From an uncultured Bacteroidota bacterium (GTDB lineage: Bacteria > Bacteroidota > Bacteroidia > Chitinophagales > Chitinophagaceae): DNA of 32,612 nucleotides. Shown in pieces: positions 25,814 to 32,612 of the stretch; within the stretch, counting starts at the first letter, position 1, and every line of letters begins with the position of its first letter. The stretch spans positions 1 to 32,612 of the forward strand of contig CAIJLK010000265.1 of assembly GCA_903821465.1 (NCBI GenBank), in the 5' to 3' direction. A model generated the notes under the pieces. It did not search any database, was not told the DNA's origin, and worked only from the letters and a program-made list of their open reading frames with translations. Both the position numbers and the translations under genes were made by a program.

Positions 25814-26216
25814 GTTGGATGGGTTGAGAGAAAATGCATTCTCTTTGTTAGGTTGACTTAGCTATTAAATCTTTACAAAATTCTTCCCTAAAATCTGCCT
25901 GTCTTGTAAGGCTATCCTTTTATAAAATGTAGTAGTTGAACCACATGTTATAAAGACGATTTTAATTTTAATGCTTGCGATAAATTCAAGAGCATAGTCA
26001 AACGAATAGAACAAAAATATAATGTTGCCTTACCTACAGAAATACTAACTACTTTGTATTTTTAGGTGTTATTGATGGTTTTCTAACTAATTAGACTAAT
26101 AAATAGGGAGTACTTACGTATATGCTATTTTAATAAATCGATTATCTTCTCAAGTACTTATCTTTATGTACAAAGTAGTTTGTACATTTAAAGAGCAACT
26201 TTTAATAGGTTTAACA
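25814..26216. promoter_or_regulatory. Long divergent intergenic region with palindrome and repeats
   Basis: About 400 bp between the DUF4114 gene (-) and the orphan response regulator (+). I find no gene in it. It contains AGTACTTA at 26109-26116 and again at 26153-26160 (44 bp apart). A small inverted repeat, AGAGAA/TTCTCT, lies at 25827-25844 just upstream of the DUF4114 start. A perfect palindrome is listed separately. A TAGGTTTA at 26206-26213 resembles the Bacteroidota -7 element (TAnnTTTG) but is not exact. Confidence 0.5.
26167..26186. promoter_or_regulatory. Perfect 8-bp-arm palindrome, candidate operator
   Basis: TGTACAAA (26167-26174), spacer GTAG, TTTGTACA (26179-26186). It ends 30 bp before the chosen start of the response regulator at 26217. 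Perfect dyad symmetry with a short spacer fits binding by a dimeric regulator, possibly the gene's own product. No run of T follows, so it is not a terminator. Confidence 0.55.
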
Positions 26217-26864
26217 ATGCTAATCTCTGAAATCGCAAAAATTAGAATAATGCTGGCTGATGACCATCCATTATTTATTGAAGGTTTGTCTATGATGCTT
26301 CGTCGGGAACCTGACTTTGAGCTCTGTGGAATTGCAAATAATGGAAGGGAGGTTTTAGAAATGCTCCCTACTACACACCCTGATTTAATTTTATTGGATA
26401 TTAATATGCCGAAGATGAATGGACTTGAAACAATCAAGTACATCAAGCAGTCTTATCCTAATGTTAAAATTGTAATGCTTTCTGGATATTTTGACGACGC
26501 CATTATTAAAGAAGCAAAGGCGAAAGGAGCAAACGGTTATCTTTTAAAAAGTAGTCAGAAGGACGAATTGATTCAAACCATTAAAATGGTGTATTCTGGT
26601 GCTGTATTTACAACTCCCCAGCCGGATGAGCCAACTCACGGTGAATTTTTACAGAATGATAAATTCTTAGCCCAATTCAACCTTACCAAAAGGGAAAGAG
26701 AACTTATTCAGTTGATAAAAAATGGAATGACCAACCAAGATATTGCCCAAAATCTTCATTTAAGTGTTTACACGGTTGAAACGCATCGGAAAAATATCAT
26801 GCAAAAATTAAAACTGAATTCCCCTGGTGCACTGATGAAATTTATCATCGAAAATCAGATCTAA
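26217..26864 (+). CDS. Orphan NarL/FixJ-type response regulator
   Basis: A 215-residue two-component regulator from ATG 26217; an ATG at 26166 would place the start at the edge of the upstream palindrome and adds residues with no family support. The receiver domain has D15 and D16 in IMLADDHPLF, phospho-acceptor D61 in LILLDINMPKMNG, S89 and K111. A LuxR-type helix-turn-helix lies at about 150-210 (LTKRERELIQLIKNGMTNQDIA, then SVYTVETHRKNIMQKL). No histidine kinase gene is adjacent, so its partner is elsewhere. It is divergent from the T9SS-secreted protein, which may be its target (inference). Its stop lies one base from the stop of the convergent GH43 gene. Confidence 0.9.
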   Translation: MLISEIAKIRIMLADDHPLFIEGLSMMLRREPDFELCGIANNGREVLEMLPTTHPDLILLDINMPKMNGLETIKYIKQSYPNVKIVMLSGYFDDAIIKEAKAKGANGYLLKSSQKDELIQTIKMVYSGAVFTTPQPDEPTHGEFLQNDKFLAQFNLTKRERELIQLIKNGMTNQDIAQNLHLSVYTVETHRKNIMQKLKLNSPGALMKFIIENQI

Positions 26865-26865
26865 T

Positions 26866-28605
26866 TTAATCAACTTTTACAACAGCAGTTCTAACTCCAA
26901 TTCCAGATTCGTTGAAAGCTTCTATTTGGAAATAATAAGGCCGATCTTTTTCCATAGCCGAGAAATAATACTCATTGGCTCCCAAAACCATCATGCTGGT
27001 ATATAATTTATCTGGTGTTATTCCCGTATAAATCATATAACCAGTAGCTTTCTCATTCACCTGCCATTTTAGCCAAGAATTTCTTCGTTCTGTATCGCCT
27101 CTTAGTACTACAAAATGCTGCACTGCATCTGGTTTAGTTCCCTTTGCTTTCCCAAAAACTCGCAAGCCGCTGATCGCAAACTTTCCAGATGGCATATGAA
27201 TGTTTTCGATTTTAATAAATCTAGTTTCGACTGGTTTTTCGAATGTGAGATATTCGTGTGGAACATCAGTTTTATTATTACTCTTATCTATTAAGATGGT
27301 CCATATTTTTCCATCAATCGAACCATATAATTTGTATTGATGGTATAATCCTGCAACCTTACCCATGGTTTCTGCATCCTGATCGGCATAGTTCATTTGA
27401 ATAGCATTGACAGTACTAATAGCACCTAAGTCTGATTCGATCCATTCACCTTTATTGCCTGTTGCGGCACTCCAATAGGTTTTAATATTTTCATCATTAG
27501 CTAAGTTCGCATGGAACCCGCCGAGGGTTGAAGAAACGCGAATGGGTTTATTATAATTTAAAAGCATCCAGCCTGTAAACTGACTCTCACTATGATCTGC
27601 CTTTGCATTTGGAATAAAGTGCGGATAATCGCCATAAGCAGTATTGGTAGAAAGTATTCCGTCTTTGTCTATCTGTGCCGGCCAAATACCGATGCGGCGT
27701 TCAAAATTATTTTTTGTAGCAACTACAATTGTTGAAACATGCCACCACTGTTTGAATAGATCTTGATATGTTGCACCATGTCCCGCACCATTTGCGAAAC
27801 CGCCAGGCTTATAAGAGAAAGGATTATGTGATTGATACGTGAATGGTCCGAGTGCATGATCTGCCGTATACACACCATCGCCATAACCACTAAATTCTGT
27901 TCCCGGTGCACCATATTGCAAATAATATTTTCCATTGTATTTGTTCATCCAGGAACCTTCGATAAATGGATTCAAGAATGTATTATCGTGATACTCTCCA
28001 AATCTTTCCCAACCATGGATCTTATCATTGAGTTTTAAAAGCGCTTTCCTTTCACCAATAGGTTGAAATGTTTTGCGATCGATCTCTTGTCCGTATGTAG
28101 GATAAAAATTACTAGAACCAAAATAGATATACAAGCGATTATCCTCATCCAGAAAAAATCCGGGATCCCATGCACCCACTTGAAAAGAATCAACGGCTTC
28201 TTTCCATTCGTCTTTCTGCGGATTAGTACTCATCCAAAGTGGAAAATTCTTTTCATATGTTGAACCGATTACTAGAAGCGTGTCACCTAAGACCAGTGTT
28301 GCTGGTGCACATAATTCATCGTACACTTTATTCCAAGGCTTCAAAAATTTACGCGGAACAAAATTCCATTTTACCATATCTGGGCTCCACCAATAACCCC
28401 ACTGATTCGTAGAGAACAAATAATAATTTCCTTTAAAAACTGTAATCACTGGATCTGCAGTAGCTCGATGTTTACCTTGTTCTACAAAATTTGGGATCGG
28501 ACAGTAACCATAATCTATATTGATTGGGTTGCAATATGTTTTGGTTTGTGCATTGCTAGCATGATGCAATAGCAATGCAAGAAGTAGGCAAGTCAACAAT
28601 CGCAT
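26866..28605 (-). CDS. GH43-like glycoside hydrolase with F5/8-type C domain
   Basis: A 579-residue exported protein: signal peptide 1-20, then a five-bladed GH43-type propeller at about 25-340. The expected acidic residues are D51 (TADPVITVF, base), D147 (GAWDPGFFLDEDN, pKa modulator) and E216 (PFIEGSWMNKYNGKYYL, acid). A discoidin/F5/8 type C (CBM32-like) domain follows at about 350-485 (NIKTYWSAATGNKGEWIESDLG), then a fibronectin type III-like domain to the end (SWLKWQVNEKATGYMIY, RPYYFQIEAFNESG). Such enzymes act on arabinose, xylose or galactose side chains; the exact linkage is not deducible. It follows the acylase gene by 60 bp and lies tail-to-tail with the response regulator at a one-base gap. 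Confidence 0.88.
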   Translation of the reverse strand: MRLLTCLLLALLLHHASNAQTKTYCNPINIDYGYCPIPNFVEQGKHRATADPVITVFKGNYYLFSTNQWGYWWSPDMVKWNFVPRKFLKPWNKVYDELCAPATLVLGDTLLVIGSTYEKNFPLWMSTNPQKDEWKEAVDSFQVGAWDPGFFLDEDNRLYIYFGSSNFYPTYGQEIDRKTFQPIGERKALLKLNDKIHGWERFGEYHDNTFLNPFIEGSWMNKYNGKYYLQYGAPGTEFSGYGDGVYTADHALGPFTYQSHNPFSYKPGGFANGAGHGATYQDLFKQWWHVSTIVVATKNNFERRIGIWPAQIDKDGILSTNTAYGDYPHFIPNAKADHSESQFTGWMLLNYNKPIRVSSTLGGFHANLANDENIKTYWSAATGNKGEWIESDLGAISTVNAIQMNYADQDAETMGKVAGLYHQYKLYGSIDGKIWTILIDKSNNKTDVPHEYLTFEKPVETRFIKIENIHMPSGKFAISGLRVFGKAKGTKPDAVQHFVVLRGDTERRNSWLKWQVNEKATGYMIYTGITPDKLYTSMMVLGANEYYFSAMEKDRPYYFQIEAFNESGIGVRTAVVKVD

Positions 28606-28639
28606 AAAGAAAATTTTAAAAATGAATCAACTTTTCAAG

Positions 28640-28674
28640 TTCGTTTATTTTTTTTTGAATTTCGTTTATTTTTT
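28640..28674. repeat. 14-bp direct repeat at the acylase/GH43 junction
   Basis: TTCGTTTATTTTTT occurs at 28640-28653 and 28661-28674, 21 bp apart. The second copy covers the acylase stop codon. It may be a slippage duplication; no function is evident. Confidence 0.6.
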
Positions 28675-31086
28675 AACTGGGTTCATCACTGTTTTTTCTC
28701 GAATCGTTTTCAATATTTTATCCTTCGAATAATAGGCCGGAAAATATTGATCATTGGCCCAAATTGGGAAAAGGTTTCTATAGAATTCACTTTTGTAATC
28801 GGCGGACTGACCCGGGGTATTGATCATCACCGCATCATCCCAATTACCTGTATCAGCAATAAAACGAAAGCTTGCACCACTTAACTGATTGTCGGCTCCA
28901 CCTGTAGAACAAGCTGTGTAGCTATTGCCGCCTCTAGGTAGGGAACCAAGATTTAGTTGATCTCTCAGGGGTTTATTTACAATACTATTTAATGGATGTG
29001 TGAAGCTGGTATGTTTAAATTTCTCCTGACCGTATTGCCAATACTGAATATTTCCTCCTAATTTTTTTTCTAACTCCTCGATCGCATTTTCAAAACTTAT
29101 TTTCAGAAAGGCATCTCTTCCTTTAATGCTGTCTGCTCCGAATTTACGATCTGGATTTTCTAGCCAGCCAATTAATTTCGACAATTGAATACTCACTAAA
29201 CCCTTGATATTTTCTGGGATAAATTGTTTAGCTGCTTGCTTCATCAATTCTCTTTCCCAGATCGCATAAATTGATGCAGCGATACTTTGTTTGTCTAACA
29301 CATCATTCCAATTCTTTAATTGCGCGATGGATTGATTAGTTAGCGATTTATCAAAACTAATTGGCAATAGAAGGGGAACAAGACTGCGAGCAGGCAAAGA
29401 AAGATAATCAGTTTGCAGTGATTGCATTTTTGCAATGGTCATTTTATTATCCTTCGATAAAACTTCATTGATCCGGTTGCCTCTGAATGGATCTGCCCAG
29501 GTATATCCTACTGCATCCCAATGGGTATAATCATTTGCAGTTACGTTCTGATTAGCAGTAGCAAGAAAACCCTTTGCAGGATTCAATTGATGCGGTCTTT
29601 CTTTGATCGGTAAATAACCCTGCCATTCATATCTGCCATCGCCGGGAACCGGAACGAGTCCGCTGAAATTTTTTCGAATAGGAATGATGCCAACAGTTTG
29701 CCATCCGATATTTCCTGCTGTGTCTGCCCAGATCATATTCTCACCTGGGATATGACTATAACTACAAGCATCTCTAAAACTCTCCCAGTCCTTTGCCTGA
29801 TCAATTCTTAAGGATGCCATATAAGGAGCACCACCAGGTTCAAGCCAGGCACATTTTACTGCATATGCTTTGTGGTGAATAGAGTCGATATATGTTACTG
29901 GTCCGTGTACAGTGTATCTTAAGGTTAGCAGTTCGGGTTGACTGTTTTTCACCGCTATTTTTTCCTGAATCGTTTTCATTGTTTCCCAATGACCCTTGTA
30001 AAAATATTGGGATAAATTTTTTGGATTTAAATCATACACATACAAGTCTTCTCCATCGGATTCGTAAATGGTTAAACCCCATGCGCCAGCTTGGTTATGT
30101 CCGATCGAGATACCTGGAATTTCTGGTTCACCACCACCAATCACATTCCATCCGGGTGCCACCAAGTGTACCATATAACGTAAAGAAGGAAGGGCAATTT
30201 TTCGATGTGGATCGTTAGCTAGCATTGAATGACCGCTAGCGGTTCTATTACCACTCACGATCCAGTTATTTGATCCTTCTATACCGTGTTCAAAAGTGGG
30301 AGAATAGTTATTGGGAATGGATTGATTCAATAAATTCATCACTGCATCAGGATCTTCTTCTGCCATATTTATATCGCCAGCTTCAAATACAATATCTTTT
30401 CTGTAAGCATTATAGAGTTCTAGAATATTATCGTTCAATAATTTTTGATCGATGGCAGAATCGATATGCAAATCAGGATCTTTCGGATGAAACCACATCA
30501 GTTCTTTTACTTTCTTTGCTCCTGCTTTTGATACTGCTTTTCCAATACTCAATTCCTCTGTAATATTTCCCAGTAAGCCCTGATGCCTTGAAATAACTAC
30601 ATCGGGTGTCCATCTAACAGGTAATATTTTCAGCAACTTAAATTCAATGGGGAGTAATGCTGGATGCGATAAAACTTCTGCTATATAACTATTAACGCCA
30701 TCTGTATAAGCATTAATAATAGCTTCACCTTGGGGATGATAATGATTGAGCTCTGTTTTCAAATCGCCTCTGTATTTGAATAGTCGGGTACCGATATCTC
30801 TTTTCAATTCTCTTGCACCTAAAATTTCTGCAACTGTTCCAGTAGCCTGCCTGCGCCAAACTTCAAACTGAAAGAGTCGGTCCTTCGCAGCACAATACCC
30901 TTGCGCAAAAAATAGATCATGCTGGTTCTGCGCATAAATATGATTTACGCCCCATTGGTCTCTCAATACTTCAACAGAAGCATTCAAACCCTTTAGGGAT
31001 AATGTTTTTTGGGACTGTGCTGTTCCGTTCAAAAATAAAATGCAGAAAAAAAATGAAATCGTAAATAGTTTCGAAGCAATGGACAT
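28666..31086 (-). CDS. Penicillin acylase family (Ntn hydrolase, S45) protein
   Basis: An 806-residue exported precursor with a signal peptide (about 1-24). The family is made as one chain and cuts itself so that Ser becomes the N-terminal nucleophile of the large subunit. Visible signatures are VLRDQWGVNHIYAQNQHDLFFAQGYCAAKDRLFQ in the small subunit (quoted in two parts: residues 40-56 and 57-73), EGSNNW at 270-275 with nucleophile S272, and the ANDPH motif at 290-294. Length and order match the family. It cleaves amides of small acyl groups; natural substrates may include acyl-homoserine lactones or peptides, but this cannot be decided. It is divergent from the Gfo/Idh/MocA gene and upstream of the GH43 gene. 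Confidence 0.92.
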   Translation of the reverse strand: MSIASKLFTISFFFCILFLNGTAQSQKTLSLKGLNASVEVLRDQWGVNHIYAQNQHDLFFAQGYCAAKDRLFQFEVWRRQATGTVAEILGARELKRDIGTRLFKYRGDLKTELNHYHPQGEAIINAYTDGVNSYIAEVLSHPALLPIEFKLLKILPVRWTPDVVISRHQGLLGNITEELSIGKAVSKAGAKKVKELMWFHPKDPDLHIDSAIDQKLLNDNILELYNAYRKDIVFEAGDINMAEEDPDAVMNLLNQSIPNNYSPTFEHGIEGSNNWIVSGNRTASGHSMLANDPHRKIALPSLRYMVHLVAPGWNVIGGGEPEIPGISIGHNQAGAWGLTIYESDGEDLYVYDLNPKNLSQYFYKGHWETMKTIQEKIAVKNSQPELLTLRYTVHGPVTYIDSIHHKAYAVKCAWLEPGGAPYMASLRIDQAKDWESFRDACSYSHIPGENMIWADTAGNIGWQTVGIIPIRKNFSGLVPVPGDGRYEWQGYLPIKERPHQLNPAKGFLATANQNVTANDYTHWDAVGYTWADPFRGNRINEVLSKDNKMTIAKMQSLQTDYLSLPARSLVPLLLPISFDKSLTNQSIAQLKNWNDVLDKQSIAASIYAIWERELMKQAAKQFIPENIKGLVSIQLSKLIGWLENPDRKFGADSIKGRDAFLKISFENAIEELEKKLGGNIQYWQYGQEKFKHTSFTHPLNSIVNKPLRDQLNLGSLPRGGNSYTACSTGGADNQLSGASFRFIADTGNWDDAVMINTPGQSADYKSEFYRNLFPIWANDQYFPAYYSKDKILKTIREKTVMNPVKK

Positions 31087-31181
31087 ATGGTAGCCGGGAT
31101 TGAATCAGGAAGATAACGATTATCCAATAAATTTTCTTTTGCCAATAGAATGACCTAAATTTCTTATTCAATCAATGCCAT

Positions 31182-32477
31182 ATGACTACTAAGAACAATT
31201 CAATAAGTCGCCGTTCTTTTGTACAGACTACAGTAAAAGCCGCAATCGGCTTTACCATCATTCCACGTTTTGTAATGGGCAGAGGATATCTTGCTCCGAG
31301 CGATCGCATCAGCCTTGGATATATTGGAACAGGTAAACAATCCAAGAGCCTGATCAATAGTTTTAGATCGATTACGCAAGCTGTTGCTGGAGCTGATGTA
31401 GATTCACAGAAACTAACGGCCTTCCAAAAAATTGCAGAGAAGATCCATGCCGACGCCGCGCAAAAGGGCGAATACAAAGGCTTTAAAGGGTACAGCGATT
31501 TTAGAGAGTTGTTAGATAGAAAAGATATTGATGCAGTTGTAATTGCTACCCCAGATCATTGGCATGCAGTAATGACGGTAATGGCAGCCAATGCGGGTAA
31601 ACATATCTACGTTGAAAAACCAATGGCACATTCCATTGAAGAAGGAAGAGCTATGGTAAATGCTGTTCATAAAAACAAAGTGATTTTGCAAGTAGGTAGT
31701 ATGCAAAGATCATGGAAAAATTTCCTACAGGCTTCTGAACTGGTCCGCAATGGATATATCGGAAACATCAAAGAAGTATTGGTGAACGTAGGAGATCCGA
31801 GTATTGCTTATAATCTGACACCGATGTCAACTCCGCCTAATTTAGATTGGGAAGGTTGGGTTGGTCCAGCAGTATTCAATCCTTATCATTCAGAATTATC
31901 TCCACCAGTTGAACTAGATATCTATCCTAATTGGCGTAAATATAAAGACTATGGAGGTGGTGGCGTGAGCGATTGGGGTGCACATATGTTCGACATTGCA
32001 CAGTGGGCATTGGGAATGGATCAGTCAGGTCCTGTTTCATTCAATCCACCAAAAGGAAATGAATTGAAGGGATTAGAAATGATTTATGCGAATGGTATTG
32101 TGATGAAGCATGTTGATTTTGGAAGAGGGTTAGGCGTACGCTTTATTGGCGAAAAGGGAACTATTGATATTTCAAGAGAATACTTAGATAGTAATCCTAA
32201 GAATATATCAACTGCAACTATTCAACCAAATGAGATCAGATTAAATAATAGCGCCAATCATTATCAGAATTGGTTAGATGGCATTAAAACAGGTGTTCAA
32301 CCTATCTGCGATGTGGAGACTGGACATAGAACTAGTTCGGTATGTTGCCTAGCAAATATTGCTTATCAAACAAGAAGAAATTTGGAGTGGGACCCGATCA
32401 AAGAACAATTCAAAAATGATGCGGAAGCAAACAAATTAGCTAAGGCAAAAATTAGGGGGGCTTGGAAGCTGAAATAA
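31182..32477 (+). CDS. Gfo/Idh/MocA-family oxidoreductase with Tat signal
   Basis: A 431-residue NAD(P)-dependent sugar/polyol oxidoreductase-like protein. The N-terminus has a twin-arginine motif SRRSFVQ (residues 9-15) followed by a moderately hydrophobic stretch, so it is probably exported folded with its cofactor. The Rossmann domain starts at LGYIGTGKQS (45-54), and the family EKP motif is at 145-147 (YVEKPMAHS). The C-terminal substrate domain includes GGGVSDWGAHMFDIAQWALG. This Tat-carrying subgroup is common in Bacteroidota, often near carbohydrate genes, matching the GH43 gene nearby. The substrate is not known. It is divergent from the acylase, with 95 bp between starts. Confidence 0.9.
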   Translation: MTTKNNSISRRSFVQTTVKAAIGFTIIPRFVMGRGYLAPSDRISLGYIGTGKQSKSLINSFRSITQAVAGADVDSQKLTAFQKIAEKIHADAAQKGEYKGFKGYSDFRELLDRKDIDAVVIATPDHWHAVMTVMAANAGKHIYVEKPMAHSIEEGRAMVNAVHKNKVILQVGSMQRSWKNFLQASELVRNGYIGNIKEVLVNVGDPSIAYNLTPMSTPPNLDWEGWVGPAVFNPYHSELSPPVELDIYPNWRKYKDYGGGGVSDWGAHMFDIAQWALGMDQSGPVSFNPPKGNELKGLEMIYANGIVMKHVDFGRGLGVRFIGEKGTIDISREYLDSNPKNISTATIQPNEIRLNNSANHYQNWLDGIKTGVQPICDVETGHRTSSVCCLANIAYQTRRNLEWDPIKEQFKNDAEANKLAKAKIRGAWKLK

Positions 32478-32483
32478 GAAGAA

Positions 32484-32612
32484 GATAAAAGATAAAAGAT
32501 AAAAGTGAAGAGTGAAGAGTGAAGAGTGAAGAGTGAAGAGTGAAGAGTGAAGAGTGAAGAGTGAAGAGTGAAGAGTGAAGAGTGAAGAGTGAAGAGTGAA
32601 GAGTGAAGAGTG
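32484..32612 (+). repeat. Heptanucleotide tandem repeats (GATAAAA then GTGAAGA)
   Basis: Three copies of GATAAAA (32484-32504) pass, without a change of 7-bp register, into GTGAAGA copies from 32505 to the window end: 15 full units plus 3 bases. The units look identical. The plus strand has no C from 32470 onward. The array starts within a few bases of the oxidoreductase stop and its right boundary is outside the window. Confidence 0.95.

Noticed and set aside
26150..26446. 98-codon minus-strand frame over the response regulator start and palindrome
   Set aside because: Antisense to the conserved receiver domain; composition looks like a shadow.
29892..30218. 108-codon plus-strand frame inside the penicillin acylase gene
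   Set aside because: Antisense to conserved acylase sequence; no domain or start signal seen.
32484..32612. CRISPR array at the window end
   Set aside because: The units are 7 bp, directly joined with no spacers, so it is a simple tandem repeat.

Overview
The window looks like a chromosomal stretch of a Bacteroidota bacterium, most probably from the Chitinophagaceae or a close relative. The evidence is low-GC coding sequence, a TonB-dependent receptor with an N-terminal carboxypeptidase-like domain, a secreted protein with a type IX secretion C-terminal sorting domain, DUF4266/DUF3570 genes and weak Shine-Dalgarno sites. No rRNA, tRNA, integrase, transposase or CRISPR array is visible. The genus call is an inference.

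Layout from left to right. (1) 1-1049 (-): truncated polytopic membrane protein. (2) 1123-6481 (+): FabG-type reductase, beta-carbonic anhydrase, TonB-dependent receptor, and, just behind a strong terminator, a SAM hydrolase (DUF62 family) with a signal peptide. (3) 8976-6482 (-): Rieske oxygenase and APC permease with a 4-bp ATGA overlap; the permease ends base-to-base against the SAM hydrolase. (4) 17398-9120 (-): response regulator, histidine kinase, TolC-like protein, lipoprotein adaptor, RND pump and a YVTN beta-propeller, packed tightly and followed by one clear terminator. (5) 17538-21420 (+): exported phosphodiesterase/phosphatase, then a compact ApbE - DUF4266 - DUF3570 operon ending in a bidirectional-looking terminator. 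(6) 21421-21994: intergenic region with tandem hairpins, a short AAACT repeat and a possible small minus-strand gene. (7) 21995-23215 (+): ROK regulator. (8) 25813-23315 (-): T9SS-secreted DUF4114 protein, divergent across about 400 bp from an orphan NarL-type response regulator (26217-26864, +) with a perfect palindrome upstream. (9) 31086-26866 (-): penicillin-acylase family enzyme and GH43 protein. (10) 31182-32477 (+): Tat-type Gfo/Idh/MocA oxidoreductase, followed by a heptanucleotide tandem repeat that runs off the window end.

Functionally the window mixes envelope and nutrient functions (TonB receptor, GH43, acylase, secreted oxidoreductase) with one self-contained regulated efflux operon. 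The least understood unit is ApbE - DUF4266 - DUF3570. It pairs a flavin-transferase-like enzyme without a signal peptide with a small lipoprotein-like protein ending in a Gly/Cys tail and a predicted outer-membrane barrel. Other points of interest are the exported SAM hydrolase, the coupled Rieske oxygenase/permease pair with a Glu at the bridging position, an RND pump with Glu where AcrB has its TM10 Lys, and the palindrome-containing control region of the orphan response regulator. All family assignments come from reading motifs by eye; no database search was run.
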